DNA from: Thermocatellispora tengchongensis
Lineage (GTDB): Bacteria; Actinomycetota; Actinomycetes; Streptosporangiales; Streptosporangiaceae
Length of the DNA: 64,000 nucleotides
Direction: 5' to 3'
Assembly (NCBI RefSeq): GCF_014202315.1
Contig: NZ_JACHGN010000013.1
Span: 1-64,000, forward strand
The notes under the pieces: generated by a model
Told to the model about the DNA's origin: nothing
Seen by the model: only the letters and a program-made list of their open reading frames with translations
Database searches by the model: none
In this document: positions 1-17,247 of the stretch, piece by piece
Position numbering within the stretch: position 1 is the first letter of the stretch
Layout of the letters: each line of letters opens with the position of its first letter
Translations under genes and position numbers: made by a program

Positions 1-8003
<8,003 letters not shown>

Positions 8004-8007
<4 letters not shown>

Positions 8008-8072
8008 CCATGTCCACCGGCGAGCTCATCCACCGGGGCCTCGACATCTCCGGAAGGAGATCGGACTCATGA
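8004..8072 (+). CDS. 22-codon minicistron bridging two PKS genes
   Basis: The 65-bp duplication produces a 22-residue frame that starts MTMSTG, like the downstream PKS, and ends DISGRRSDS, like the upstream PKS. Its ATG overlaps the TGA of the upstream PKS (ATGA at 8004-8007). Its TGA overlaps the ATG of the downstream PKS (ATGA at 8069-8072). Both starts have Shine-Dalgarno-like sequences about 8 bases upstream. I infer that it may relay terminating ribosomes from one giant PKS frame to the next. It probably has no peptide function, and its translation is not proven. Confidence 0.35.
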
Positions 8073-11000
8073 CCATGTCCACCGGCGACACGCCGACCGG
8101 CAAGACGGAGCAGATAGTCGAAGCGCTGCGCGCGGCGCTGACCGAGAACGAGCGGCTCAGGCGGCAGAACCAGCGGCTGGCCGCCGCGGTCGGGGAGCCG
8201 GTCGCGATCGTCGGCATGGCCTGCCGGTTCCCCGGCGGCGTCGGGTCCCCCGGCGAGCTGTGGGAACTCGTAGACGCCGGCCGCGACGCCATCTCGGCCT
8301 GGCCGGACGATCGCGGCTGGGACATGTCCGCCGCCTACGACCCCGACCCCGACGCCCCCGGCAAGATCTACTCCCGGGAGGGCGGCTTCATCAGGGACGT
8401 CGCCGACTTCGACGCGGAGTTGTTCGGCATCTCCCCGCGCGAGGCCCTGGCCATGGACCCGCAGCAGCGGCTGCTGCTGGAGGGCACCTGGGAGGCGTTC
8501 GAACGCGCGGGCACGCCGCCCTCGTCGATGCGCGGCTCGCGCACCGGCGTGTTCGCCGGCGTCACCCAGAACGGCTACGCCGCGAACGTCAACGATCCCG
8601 AGCTGGAGAGGTACGCGATGACCGGCGGCGCGACCAGCGTCGCCTCCGGTCGCATCTCGTACGTGTTCGGGCTGGAGGGGCCGTCGGTCACGATCGACAC
8701 CGCCTGTTCCTCCTCGCTGGTCGCGATCCATCTCGCCTGCCAGGCGCTGCGCAACGACGAGTGCTCCCTGGCCGTCGCCGCGGCCTCCCAGGTGCTGCCG
8801 AGCACCGGCGCGCTGGCCTGGTTCAGCAGGCTGCGCGGCCTGGCGCCCGACGGGCGGTGCAAGTCGTTCTCCGCGGCGGCCGACGGCACCGGCTGGTCCG
8901 AGGGCGTGGCCGTCGTGCTGCTCGAACGACTGTCGGACGCCCAGCGCAACGGCCGCTCGATCCTCGCCGTCGTCCGCGGCTCCGCCGTCAACCAGGACGG
9001 CGCCAGCAGCGGCCTGACCGCGCCGAACGGCCCCGCCCAGCAGCGCGTGATCAAGGCCGCGCTGCGGAACGCCGGAGTGCGGCCGGACCAGGTGGACGTG
9101 GTCGAGGCGCACGGGTCGGGGACGGTGCTCGGCGACCCGATCGAGGCGCAGGCGCTCCTGGAGGTGTACGGGCGGGACCGGGACCGGCCGCTGTGGCTCG
9201 GCTCGGTCAAGTCCAACATCGGGCACACGCAGGCCGCGTCCGGCCTGGCCGGGATCATCAAGATGGTGGAGGCGCTGCGCAACGGCCGGTTGCCCCGCAC
9301 CCTCCACGCCGCCGAGCCGACCCCGCAGGTCGACTGGTCGGCGGGCGCGGTGCGACTGCTGAACGAGCCGGTCGAGTGGCGGGCCGGCGACGAGCCTCGC
9401 CGCGCGGGCGTCTCCGCCTTCGGCATCAGCGGCACCAACGCCCACATCATCCTGGAAGAGGCCCCGGCCGCCCCTGCCGACAAGCCCGCCGACAAGCTCG
9501 CCGTCGAGCCCGCCGTCGAGCCCGCCGACGAGCCCGCCGACGCGCCGGCCGGTGCGCTCGACACCGGGCCGGTCCCGCTGGTGGTGTCGGGCAGGAACGA
9601 GCAGGCGCTGCGCGGCCAGGCGGACCGGCTGCGCGCCTTCCTGGCCGCCCGGCCCGGCCACCGGCTCGCCGACGTGGGCCACTCCCTGCTCACCACCCGC
9701 TCGCTCCTGGAGCACCGTGGCGTGGTGCTGGCGGGCGACCGGGACGAGGCCCTGGCCGGGCTCGCCGCGCTCGCCGCCGCCGAGCCCGCCGCCAACGTCG
9801 TCACCGGCACGGCCAGGCGCGGCAAGGTCGTGTTCGTCTTCCCCGGCCAGGGCTCGCAGTGGGCGGGCATGGGAACCCGGCTGTGGGAGACCGTGCCGGA
9901 GTTCGCCGAGCGCATGGCCGAGTGCGCCGCCGTCATCGAGCCGATGACCGGCTGGTCGCTCGCCGACGTGCTGCGCGGCGCGCCCGGCGCGCCGCCGCTG
10001 GACCGCGTGGAGGTCGGCCACCCCGCGCTGTTCGCGATCATGGTCTCGCTGGCCGGGCTGTGGCGGGCCCGCGGAGTCCACCCCGCCGCCGTCGTCGGCC
10101 ACTCCCAGGGCGAGCTGGCCGCCGCCTGCGTCGCCGGAGCGCTCTCACTGGCCGACGCCGCGACGGTCGTCGTGCGGCGCAGCCGCGTCATCGCCGAGGA
10201 CCTGTGCGGCCGGGGCGGCGTCGTCTCCGTCTCGCGCCCGGCCGCGGAGGTGGCCGCGCTGATCGCCGACTGGGACGGCCGGATCGAGATCGCCGCCGTC
10301 AACGGCCCGGGGCAGGCGGCCGTGTCGGGCGACTCGGAGGCGCTGGCCGAACTGCTCGCCCGGTGCGCCGCCGACGGCGTACGCGCCCGGCAGGTGCCCA
10401 TGGACTACCCCGGCCACTGCCACCTGGTGGAGGGCATCCGGGAGCGCCTGGTGGCGGAGCTGTCCGGCCTGCGGCCCATGGCCACCGAGGTGCCCTTCTA
10501 CTCCACGGCCACCGGCGACGTGCTCGACGGCACCGCGGCCGGCGCCGGGTACTGGTTCGAGAGCCTGCGCGGCCAGGTCCGCTTCGCCGAGACGATCGGG
10601 CTGCTGCTGGAGCGCGGGCACGCCCTGTTCGTGGAGATGAGCCCGCACCCGGTGCTGACCGGCGCCGTCGAGGAGACGATCGAGGCGGCCGGCGCCTCCG
10701 CCGTGGCGCTTGAGTCGCTGCGCAGGAACGACGGCGGCCCCGGCCGGTTCGCCGTCTCGCTCGCCCGCGCCCACGCCCACGGCGCCAAGGCCGACTGGAG
10801 CGCGTCCTTCGCCGGGGCCAGGACCGTCGAGCTCCCGACGTACGCCTTCCAGCGCGAGCGCTACTGGCCCGATCTGGCGGAGCAGGAGCAGGCGGAGCGG
10901 CGCGCGGCCTCGATGTTCCGCACCGGCTGGACCCCGCTGGAGGCGGTCTCCGGCGCCGCGCCGCTCACGTCGGCCGAGTGCGCCGACCTCGCCGACCTCG

Positions 11001-14000
11001 CCGGTCTGGACGGCCTGGAGGAGATGCCGGACGTCGTGTTCGCCTGGGCGGGCGCCGCGGCCGAGCCGGAAGGCGACCTGGCGGAGCGGACGCACGCGGT
11101 CGCCCGGCACGCTCTGGCCATGGTCCACCGCTGGCTCGCCGACGAGCGGTGCGCCCGGTCGCGGCTGGTGTTCCTGACCCGGGGCGCGGTCGCCGTACGT
11201 CCGGAGGAGGACGTGCCCGACCTGCCCGGCGCCGCCGTGTGGGGCCTGCTCGCCGCCGCCCAGTCCGAGCATCCCGGCCGCTTCCAGCTTCTCGACCTGG
11301 ACGACGACGTCCCCCCGCCCCCGGCCGCGCTGCCGCCCGGAGAGCCCCGCCTCGCCGTGCGGGGCGGCACCCTGCACGCCCCGCGCCTGGAGCGCGCCCC
11401 GGCCACGCCCCCCGACGGCGACCTCTTCGCGCCCGGCGGCACGGTCCTCGTCACCGGCGGCACGGGCACGCTCGGCGGGCTGGTCGCCCGGCACCTGGTC
11501 ACCCGGCACCAGGTCGCGAACCTCGTGCTGGCGAGCCGCCGCGGAGCCGACGCGCCCGGCGCCGCCGAGCTGTGCTCGGAGCTGGAAGGGCTCGGCGCCC
11601 GGGTGACCATGGCGGCGTGCGACACCGCCGACCGCGACGCGCTCGCCGCGGTGCTCGCCGCCATCCCGGCCGAGCACCCGCTCACCGGCGTCGTGCACGC
11701 CGCGGGCGTCCTTGAGGACGGGCTCGTCGAGACGATGACCCCCGAGGTGCTGTCGGCCGTCCTGCGGCCGAAGGTGGACGCGGCCGTGCACCTGCACGAG
11801 CTCACGAAGGACGCCGGCCTGCGCGTCTTCGCGCTGTTCTCCTCCGCCGCCGGGGTGTTCGGCCCGGCCGGGCAGGGCAACTACGCCGCGGCCAACGGGT
11901 TCCTGAACGCGCTCGCCCATTCGCGCCGGGCCGCCGGGCTGCCCGGCGTGTCGATGGCGTGGGGCCTGTGGGCCGACCTGAGCGGCATGTCGGGCAGCCT
12001 CGCCGAGGCCGACCTGGCCCGCATGTCCCGCTACGGCATGCTCCCCATGACCGCCGCCGACGCGCTCGCGCTGTTCGACGCCGCCTGCGCGGGGGCCGAG
12101 CCGTCCCCGCTGCCGATGCGGTTCGACCCGGCCCGGCTGGCGGCCGCCATCGGCGACAACGAGGTGCCGCCGATCTACCGGAACCTGGTGCGGACGCAGG
12201 CCCGCACGGCCCCCGCCCAGCCCCCGCTGCTGGCCCGGCTCACCGCGCTTCCGGCGGCCGAGCGTGACCGCGTGCTGGCCGAGGTCGTACGCGGCCACGC
12301 GGCGGCCGTCCTCGGCCACGGCTCGCCCGACGCCATCGGCTCCGACCGGGCCTTCCGCGACCTCGGGTTCGACTCGCTGACCGCCGTGGACCTGCGCAAC
12401 CGGATCAGCGCGGCCACCGGCCTGCGCCTGCCCGCCACGCTCGTGTTCGACCACCCGACCCCGGCCGCGCTCGTCCGCCACCTGCGCGCCGAGCTGCTCG
12501 GCGAACCGGCCGACACGCCGCGCGCCCTCGTCGCGGCCCCGGCGCGGGCCGCGGACGACGACGACCCGGTGGCGATCGTCGGCATGAGCTGCCGGCTGCC
12601 CGGCGGCATCGACACGCCCGGCGAGCTGTGGCGGCTGGTCCGCGACGGCGGCGAGGCGATCTCCGGCCCGCCCGGCGACCGGGGCTGGGACCTGGACAAC
12701 CTGCTGCACCCGAGGTACCAGGTCCCGGGCCTGGCGATGCTGCGGCGGGCCGGCTACCTCGCCAACGCCGCCGGCTTCGACGCGGGCTTCTTCGGCATAT
12801 CCGAGGCGGAGGCCCTGGTCATGGACCCACAGCACCGGCTGCTGCTGGAGATGTCGTGGGAGGCGTTCGAGGACGCCGGGCTGGCCGCGCACGCGCTCAA
12901 GGGCGAGCCGGTCGGCGTCTACTTCGGCGCCTTCTACCAGGGATACGTGGCCGACGGCCGCCAGGTGCCCGAAGCCAGCGCCCAGTACCTCGGCGTGGGC
13001 AGCGGCCCGCCCTTCGCCTCGGCGCGGGTCGCGTACACGCTCGGGCTGGAGGGGCCGACGCTCAGCGTGGACACCGGGTGCTCCTCCTCCGGGGTCGCCC
13101 TGCACCTGGCCTGCCAGGCCCTGCGCAGCGGCGAGTGCTCCATCGCGCTCGCCGGCGGCATCACCGTCCTCGCCCACCCCATGGCCTTCCTCGGGCTCGG
13201 CGGCGCGGCGGCGGACGGCCGGTGCAAGTCCTTCTCGGCCGACGCCGACGGCACCGGCTGGGGCGAGGGCGGCGGCCTGCTCGTACTGGAGCGCCTGTCG
13301 GAGGCGCGCCGGCGCGGGCACCGGGTCCTGGCGCTCGTCCGCGGCTCCGCGCTCAACCACAACGGCGCCGAGAGCAACGGGCTGAGCGCGCCGAGCGGCC
13401 GGTCGCAGCAGCGGGTCATCCGGCAGGCGCTCGCCAACGCGGGGCTGGAGCCCGGCCAGGTCGACGCCGTCGAGGCCCACGGCACCGGCTCCCCGCTCGG
13501 CGACGGCATCGAGGCCCAGGCGCTCCTGGCGACGTACGGGCGGGATCGCGAGCCCGGCCGGCCGCTGTGGGTGGGCACGGTGAAGTCCAACCTCGGCCAC
13601 CCGCACGCCGGCTCCGGCGCGGTCGCGGTGATCAAGACGGTGCTCTCGCTCCGCAACGGCCTGCTGCCGCGCAGCCTGCACGCCGAGCGGCCGATGGACG
13701 ACGTGGACTGGTCCGGCGGCATCGCCCTGCTCGCCGAGGCCCGCCCGTGGCCGCGGGGCGAGCGCCCCCGCCGGGCCGGGGTCTCCTCGTTCGGGGCCAG
13801 CGGCACCAAGGTCCACTTCATCCTCGAAGAGCCGCCCGCCGAGCCCGCCGACCGCGAGCCGCCGTCCATGCCCGCCGGCGGCGTGGTGGCCTGGCCGCTG
13901 TCGGCCCGGTCGCCGCAGGCGCTGCGCGCCCAGGCGCGGCGGCTGCGCGAGCACGTGACCGCCGACCCGGCCCTGGACCCGGTGGACGTCGGGTACTCGC

Positions 14001-14269
14001 TGGCGACCACGCGCTCGGTCTTCGAGCACCGCGCGGTCGCGCTCGCCGAGGACCGCGAAGGGCTGCTCGCGGCGCTCGACGAGATCGGGCGCGGCGAGCC
14101 CGGCCCCGCCCCGGCCGGGGAGCTCGCCGGGCTCGCCGAGAAGTACGTCGGCGGCGGGACCGTCGACTGGGCCGCCGTCTACGCCGGCACCGGCGCGGCC
14201 TGGGTGAGCCTGCCCACCTACGCCTTCCAGCGGGCCGACTACTGGGTCGGCCGCTCCGCCGACAACTGA
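8069..14269 (+). CDS. Modular type I PKS: docking-KS-AT-KR-ACP-KS, ending without AT or ACP
   Basis: This 2,066-residue protein opens with a charged N-terminal docking coiled coil (about 8-45). Then come KS (about 47-462, TACSSS, HGSG, NIGH), AT (about 585-885, GHSQG with an unusual YPGH specificity motif), KR (about 1121-1358, LED in place of LDD, B-type, catalytic GNYAAAN) and ACP (about 1401-1478, GFDSL). A second KS follows at about 1498-1921, with Cys1671 in TGCSSS and intact HGTG and NLGH. It is divergent: DPQHR replaces DPQQR and GASGTKVHF replaces GISGTNAHV. After it, a KS-AT linker runs directly into a post-AT linker (VSLPTYAFQ) and the protein stops, so AT, reductive domains, ACP and thioesterase are all absent. 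The start has GGAAGGAG about 10 bases upstream. It receives the chain from the preceding PKS by docking. The terminal KS may transfer, cyclise or hold the finished chain, or be a deletion remnant. Confidence 0.95.
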   Translation: MTMSTGDTPTGKTEQIVEALRAALTENERLRRQNQRLAAAVGEPVAIVGMACRFPGGVGSPGELWELVDAGRDAISAWPDDRGWDMSAAYDPDPDAPGKIYSREGGFIRDVADFDAELFGISPREALAMDPQQRLLLEGTWEAFERAGTPPSSMRGSRTGVFAGVTQNGYAANVNDPELERYAMTGGATSVASGRISYVFGLEGPSVTIDTACSSSLVAIHLACQALRNDECSLAVAAASQVLPSTGALAWFSRLRGLAPDGRCKSFSAAADGTGWSEGVAVVLLERLSDAQRNGRSILAVVRGSAVNQDGASSGLTAPNGPAQQRVIKAALRNAGVRPDQVDVVEAHGSGTVLGDPIEAQALLEVYGRDRDRPLWLGSVKSNIGHTQAASGLAGIIKMVEALRNGRLPRTLHAAEPTPQVDWSAGAVRLLNEPVEWRAGDEPRRAGVSAFGISGTNAHIILEEAPAAPADKPADKLAVEPAVEPADEPADAPAGALDTGPVPLVVSGRNEQALRGQADRLRAFLAARPGHRLADVGHSLLTTRSLLEHRGVVLAGDRDEALAGLAALAAAEPAANVVTGTARRGKVVFVFPGQGSQWAGMGTRLWETVPEFAERMAECAAVIEPMTGWSLADVLRGAPGAPPLDRVEVGHPALFAIMVSLAGLWRARGVHPAAVVGHSQGELAAACVAGALSLADAATVVVRRSRVIAEDLCGRGGVVSVSRPAAEVAALIADWDGRIEIAAVNGPGQAAVSGDSEALAELLARCAADGVRARQVPMDYPGHCHLVEGIRERLVAELSGLRPMATEVPFYSTATGDVLDGTAAGAGYWFESLRGQVRFAETIGLLLERGHALFVEMSPHPVLTGAVEETIEAAGASAVALESLRRNDGGPGRFAVSLARAHAHGAKADWSASFAGARTVELPTYAFQRERYWPDLAEQEQAERRAASMFRTGWTPLEAVSGAAPLTSAECADLADLAGLDGLEEMPDVVFAWAGAAAEPEGDLAERTHAVARHALAMVHRWLADERCARSRLVFLTRGAVAVRPEEDVPDLPGAAVWGLLAAAQSEHPGRFQLLDLDDDVPPPPAALPPGEPRLAVRGGTLHAPRLERAPATPPDGDLFAPGGTVLVTGGTGTLGGLVARHLVTRHQVANLVLASRRGADAPGAAELCSELEGLGARVTMAACDTADRDALAAVLAAIPAEHPLTGVVHAAGVLEDGLVETMTPEVLSAVLRPKVDAAVHLHELTKDAGLRVFALFSSAAGVFGPAGQGNYAAANGFLNALAHSRRAAGLPGVSMAWGLWADLSGMSGSLAEADLARMSRYGMLPMTAADALALFDAACAGAEPSPLPMRFDPARLAAAIGDNEVPPIYRNLVRTQARTAPAQPPLLARLTALPAAERDRVLAEVVRGHAAAVLGHGSPDAIGSDRAFRDLGFDSLTAVDLRNRISAATGLRLPATLVFDHPTPAALVRHLRAELLGEPADTPRALVAAPARAADDDDPVAIVGMSCRLPGGIDTPGELWRLVRDGGEAISGPPGDRGWDLDNLLHPRYQVPGLAMLRRAGYLANAAGFDAGFFGISEAEALVMDPQHRLLLEMSWEAFEDAGLAAHALKGEPVGVYFGAFYQGYVADGRQVPEASAQYLGVGSGPPFASARVAYTLGLEGPTLSVDTGCSSSGVALHLACQALRSGECSIALAGGITVLAHPMAFLGLGGAAADGRCKSFSADADGTGWGEGGGLLVLERLSEARRRGHRVLALVRGSALNHNGAESNGLSAPSGRSQQRVIRQALANAGLEPGQVDAVEAHGTGSPLGDGIEAQALLATYGRDREPGRPLWVGTVKSNLGHPHAGSGAVAVIKTVLSLRNGLLPRSLHAERPMDDVDWSGGIALLAEARPWPRGERPRRAGVSSFGASGTKVHFILEEPPAEPADREPPSMPAGGVVAWPLSARSPQALRAQARRLREHVTADPALDPVDVGYSLATTRSVFEHRAVALAEDREGLLAALDEIGRGEPGPAPAGELAGLAEKYVGGGTVDWAAVYAGTGAAWVSLPTYAFQRADYWVGRSADN
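9473..9544 (+). repeat. Imperfect 12-bp repeats in a KS-AT linker
   Basis: About six degenerate copies of a 12-base unit resembling CCCGCCGACGAG encode a Pro-Ala-Asp/Val-Glu/Lys-rich linker just after the first KS of this PKS. This low-complexity interdomain linker probably expanded by slippage. Confidence 0.6.
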
Positions 14270-14326
14270 CCCCTTTCCGACCGCCCTCTGCCCACAGGCC
14301 GAGAACTCCGAGACCCGAGGATGGAC

Positions 14327-14719
14327 ATGCTCGACGAGATCGAACGCAAGGAAATCATCAACGAGTACTTCAAGCGGGTGAACGCCGGCGACGTGGAGGG
14401 CGTGTTCTCCATGCTCGCCCCCGACGCCGTCGTGGAGGACCCGATCGGCTACGAGCCGCGCAAGGGCGAGCGGGCCCTGCGCGAGTACCTCCGGTTCAAC
14501 CTGGTCGACTGCCAGATCCAGGACACCGTCGAGAAGATGGTCGCCGGGCAGGACGGGCGCAGCGTCGCCGTGGCCCTCACCTGCGACTCGGTCAACTACA
14601 TGGATCCCAACAAGAGCCATGTCAAGATCAACTGCATCGTGACGTTCCTGGTCAATGAGCAGGGGCTCATCGACGAGCTGCGCAGCTTCTGGAGCTTCAA
14701 GGACCTGGAGACGGGCTGA
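14327..14719 (+). CDS. SnoaL-like / NTF2-fold protein
   Basis: This small alpha+beta protein of about 130 residues has the order typical of the SnoaL/NTF2 superfamily: an N-terminal helix with IINEYFKRVNAGDVEG, then a strand with LAPDAVVEDP and a GERALREYLRF helix, then paired strands ending DELRSFWSF. Relatives in polyketide clusters act as cyclases, epoxide hydrolases or pyran-forming enzymes, and others are isomerases. No substrate can be read from the sequence. I place the start at ATG 14327, six bases after CGAGG. ATG 14321 is in frame but abuts the ribosome-binding site. The gene follows the terminal-KS PKS by about 50 bases and precedes a P450, so it likely acts on the released or enzyme-bound polyketide. 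Confidence 0.8.
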   Translation: MLDEIERKEIINEYFKRVNAGDVEGVFSMLAPDAVVEDPIGYEPRKGERALREYLRFNLVDCQIQDTVEKMVAGQDGRSVAVALTCDSVNYMDPNKSHVKINCIVTFLVNEQGLIDELRSFWSFKDLETG

Positions 14720-14723
14720 CCGC

Positions 14724-15980
14724 ATGACCGTCTTCGACATGGCACGCTCGGCCCTGCACACCGACCCGTACGGCACGATCGCCGGACTGCGCGAGCAGGG
14801 CGCGCTGGTGCGGGCCAGATATCTGGAGGGCTCGGAGATCTGGCTCGCCACCCGTGACGCCGAGGTGCGCGCAGTCCTGGCCGACCCGCGCTTCGTCGTG
14901 GACCCGGCGTCGGTGCCGGGGGGCCGGGCCGCCGACACCCGCCGCGACGCGATGCGCGCGATGGGCATGGACGAGGAGCTCATCCCGTACCTCACCGAGG
15001 CGATCCTCGACCACGACCCGCCCGACCACAGCCGGCTGCGCAAGCTGGTCTCCCGCGCGTTCACCGTGCGGCGGATCACCGAGATGCGGCCACGCGTCGA
15101 GGAGACCTGCAAGCGCCTGCTGGCCGCGCTGCCCGACCACGCCGAGAACGGCGCGGTGGACCTGATCGAGCACTTCGCCTATCCGATGCCGATCACGGTC
15201 ATCTGCGACCTGGTCGGCGTGCCCGAGAGCGAGCGGAGCCTGTGGCTCGGCTGGAGCCACGGCCTGATGTCCGCCGAACCGGTCGCCATGCGGGCCGCGC
15301 TGCGCGAGATGGTCGGGCACATCCGGGAGATGATCAACGCCCGCCGCGCGGCGCCCGCCGGGCGGCTGCTCGACGCGCTCATCGAGGCGCGGGAGGCGGG
15401 CGGGGACCGGCTCAGCGAGACCGAGCTGATCACGATGGTGCTCAGCCTCGTCGTCGCCGGGCACGAGACCACCGCGCACCTGATCGGCAACGGCACCGTG
15501 GCCCTGCTCACCCACCCCGCCCAGCTCGCCGCGGTCCGGGCGGACCCCGGCCTGCTGCCCGACCTCGTCCACGAGGTCCAGCGCTGGTGCGGCCCCCTCC
15601 TGTACGGCCGGCTCCGCTACGCGCGCGAGGACCTGGAGCTGGGCGGGGAGCGGGTCGCGGCCGGCGACGCGGTGATGGCGCTGATCGTGGGCGCCAACCG
15701 CGACCCGGCCCGGTATCCCGACCCCGACAGGTTCGACGTCCTCCGTCCCCGCGAGCCGGGACGGGGCGAGGAGCACGTCGGGTTCGGCCACGGCCCCCAC
15801 TACTGCCTGGGGGCCGCCCTGGCCCGCCAGGAGGCCGAGGCCGGGTTCGGCGCGCTCCTCGCCTCCTATCCCGACCTCGCGCTCGCGGTGCCGGAACAGG
15901 AGCTGGAGTGGCTGCCGCGCCCGGGTTTCCGGCGGCTCGCCCGGCTCCCGGTGCACCTGTCGGCCGCGCGCCTCCGCTAG
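14724..15980 (+). CDS. Cytochrome P450 monooxygenase
   Basis: This 418-residue soluble class I bacterial P450 has the I-helix AGHETT oxygen-activation motif, the K-helix ExxR (EVQR) and the heme-binding loop FGHGPHYCLGAALAR with the thiolate Cys in place. The intact Cys and oxygen-activating residues make it a real oxidase, not one of the P450-like helper proteins that accompany DesVII-type glycosyltransferases. The ATG lies four bases after the stop of the SnoaL-like gene, so the two are probably translated together. It likely hydroxylates or epoxidises the cluster A polyketide. Site and substrate cannot be deduced, and redox partners are not encoded nearby. Confidence 0.95.
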   Translation: MTVFDMARSALHTDPYGTIAGLREQGALVRARYLEGSEIWLATRDAEVRAVLADPRFVVDPASVPGGRAADTRRDAMRAMGMDEELIPYLTEAILDHDPPDHSRLRKLVSRAFTVRRITEMRPRVEETCKRLLAALPDHAENGAVDLIEHFAYPMPITVICDLVGVPESERSLWLGWSHGLMSAEPVAMRAALREMVGHIREMINARRAAPAGRLLDALIEAREAGGDRLSETELITMVLSLVVAGHETTAHLIGNGTVALLTHPAQLAAVRADPGLLPDLVHEVQRWCGPLLYGRLRYAREDLELGGERVAAGDAVMALIVGANRDPARYPDPDRFDVLRPREPGRGEEHVGFGHGPHYCLGAALARQEAEAGFGALLASYPDLALAVPEQELEWLPRPGFRRLARLPVHLSAARLR

Positions 15981-16029
15981 CGCGCGGCCCCTTTCCACCC
16001 CCCGGAAAACCCCCGGTCAACCCCAAAGT

Positions 16030-16040
16030 CCTAGGGGTAC
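16030..16040 (+). promoter_or_regulatory. TAGGGGT candidate operator upstream of the O-methyltransferase operon
   Basis: CCTAGGGGTAC lies about 75 bases before the ATG at 16107, in the 126-base gap after the P450. The same heptamer core occurs at 19564-19572, 25771-25778 and 41074-41080, each time upstream of a gene start in this window. I propose it as a binding site shared by these units. The cognate regulator is not established. Confidence 0.45.
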
Positions 16041-16106
16041 CGGGGGCGCAGGGGCGGAACTACTGTCCAGCACGACGCGCCTCATGTCCCCTCTCTGGAG
16101 CCGATA

Positions 16107-17009
16107 ATGTCAGACACCGCGGTTCTCCGAAGATCAGTACGCGGCGGCCTGCTGTCCATGTCGCACCGGCTGCGGATGATGCTCTCCTCACCCGAGCGCC
16201 GGGTCAGGTGGTACTACTCGCTGTACGAACCGGAGCACTTCCCCACCGAACGCAGCATGTACGTCAACCTGGGCTTCTGGGAGCCCGGCTGCGACAACCT
16301 CGACGACGCCTGCGAGGCGCTGGCCGACCGCCTCGCCGACGCGGCCGGCATGACCGAGGGCGACCGGGTCCTCGACGCCGGCTTCGGCTACGCCGACCAG
16401 GACATGCACTGGGCCGAGACCAGGAACGTCCGGCAGATCGTCGGGCTGAACATCACCCCCAAGCAGGTCGAGGCCGCCCGGGCCCGGGTGCGCGAGCGCG
16501 GGCTCGCCGACCGGATCGACCTGCGGGTCGCCTCCGCGACCGACATGCCGTTCGACGACGGCGTCTTCGACCGCGTGGTGGCCCTGGAGTCGGCCTTCCA
16601 CTTCGACACCCGCCGGGCGTTCTTCCGCGAGGCGTTCCGGGTGCTGCGCCCCGGCGGAGTGCTGGCGACCGCCGACGTCGTCCCGCTCCGGGTCAGCGGC
16701 GCCAAGACCAAGCAGGAGAAGCTGGAGGAGCGGGGCCGCAGGTTCGTCGTCCCCGCCGACAACTGGCACACGCGCGAGAAGTACGAGGAGCGGCTCGTCA
16801 AGACCGGCTTCACCGACGTCACGATGAGGACGATCACCGACCAGGTGTACAAGCCGCTGCTCGCCTACATGAACCGCCACTTCGAGGAGCTGAACTCCCG
16901 GGGGCCGGTGGACCCGGCCAGGCACAACGTGCTGTGGCGGCACATCAAGGCGATCGAGGGCTACATCAGGGACACCGACTACGTCCTGGTGTCGGCCCGC
17001 AAACCGTAG
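16107..17009 (+). CDS. EryG-like SAM-dependent O-methyltransferase (probably sugar-modifying)
   Basis: This 300-residue class I methyltransferase matches the pattern I know from EryG, the erythromycin 3''-O-methyltransferase. The shared stretches include YVNLGFWEPGCDNL, motif I VLDAGFGYADQD followed by W.ETR, LNITPKQVEAA, SATDMPF, LESAFHFDTRRAFF and PGGVLATAD. EryG methylates mycarose to cladinose on a finished macrolide. The nearby C-methyltransferase would make a C-methyl sugar of the kind EryG uses, so a cladinose-like sugar is a reasonable inference. Aglycone O-methylation is the alternative. The start has CTGGAG six bases upstream. It leads a three-gene unit with the DUF5988-like and Cys-acyltransferase genes, preceded by a TAGGGGT motif. 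Confidence 0.85.
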   Translation: MSDTAVLRRSVRGGLLSMSHRLRMMLSSPERRVRWYYSLYEPEHFPTERSMYVNLGFWEPGCDNLDDACEALADRLADAAGMTEGDRVLDAGFGYADQDMHWAETRNVRQIVGLNITPKQVEAARARVRERGLADRIDLRVASATDMPFDDGVFDRVVALESAFHFDTRRAFFREAFRVLRPGGVLATADVVPLRVSGAKTKQEKLEERGRRFVVPADNWHTREKYEERLVKTGFTDVTMRTITDQVYKPLLAYMNRHFEELNSRGPVDPARHNVLWRHIKAIEGYIRDTDYVLVSARKP

Positions 17010-17033
17010 CAGCCGGCTGGATAGGAGAGCGCG

Positions 17034-17231
17034 TTGGACTCTGACAACCTCGCGGAGATCATTTTGGAGGGCGGTCCCGAGGACCTGCCGAACGTGCTGC
17101 GCATCGAACGGGACAGAATCGCCGACGGCAAGATAAAGATCGAACGGCAGGGCGGGTACGAGCATTTCGAGCGCCGCGACCAGAACGCGCTGACGTTCCG
17201 CTGGACGGCTCGGACGAAAATAGCGGAATAA
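17034..17231 (+). CDS. Small DUF5988-like protein
   Basis: This 65-residue acidic/basic protein begins at a TTG codon seven bases after AGGAGA. It has a conserved-looking core: ILEGGPEDLP near the N-terminus, KIKIERQGGYEHFE in the middle, and FRWTARTKIAE at the C-terminus. This is the pattern I associate with the uncharacterised actinobacterial family DUF5988, often found beside biosynthetic genes. There is no signal peptide, membrane segment or cysteine. It sits 24 bases after the O-methyltransferase and 16 bases before the Cys-acyltransferase, so it is co-translated with them. It may be an accessory or assembly factor for one of these enzymes. No function is assigned. Confidence 0.65.
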   Translation: MDSDNLAEIILEGGPEDLPNVLRIERDRIADGKIKIERQGGYEHFERRDQNALTFRWTARTKIAE

Positions 17232-17247
17232 ACCCGGAGGACTGGTT

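Noticed and set aside
13060-13090. Terminal KS of the second PKS as a KSQ-type decarboxylase
   Set aside because: The active-site Cys is present (TGCSSS, TGC at 13079-13081); Gln replaces Cys only in the locus B loading KS.
10145-15112. Very long open frame on the minus strand opposite the second PKS and P450
   Set aside because: It mirrors real coding sequence on the other strand; GC-rich codon bias keeps antisense frames open. The translation is low-complexity Gly/Arg/Val-rich with no domain motifs.
14724-15980. P450 as a DesVIII-like glycosyltransferase helper
   Set aside because: It retains the heme-ligating Cys in HYCLG, the AGHETT motif and ExxR, which such helpers usually lack at least in part.
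16107-17009. Methyltransferase-fold cyclase such as a Diels-Alderase
   Set aside because: The motif pattern follows EryG closely through the SAM site and substrate region, so a sugar O-methyltransferase is the simpler call.
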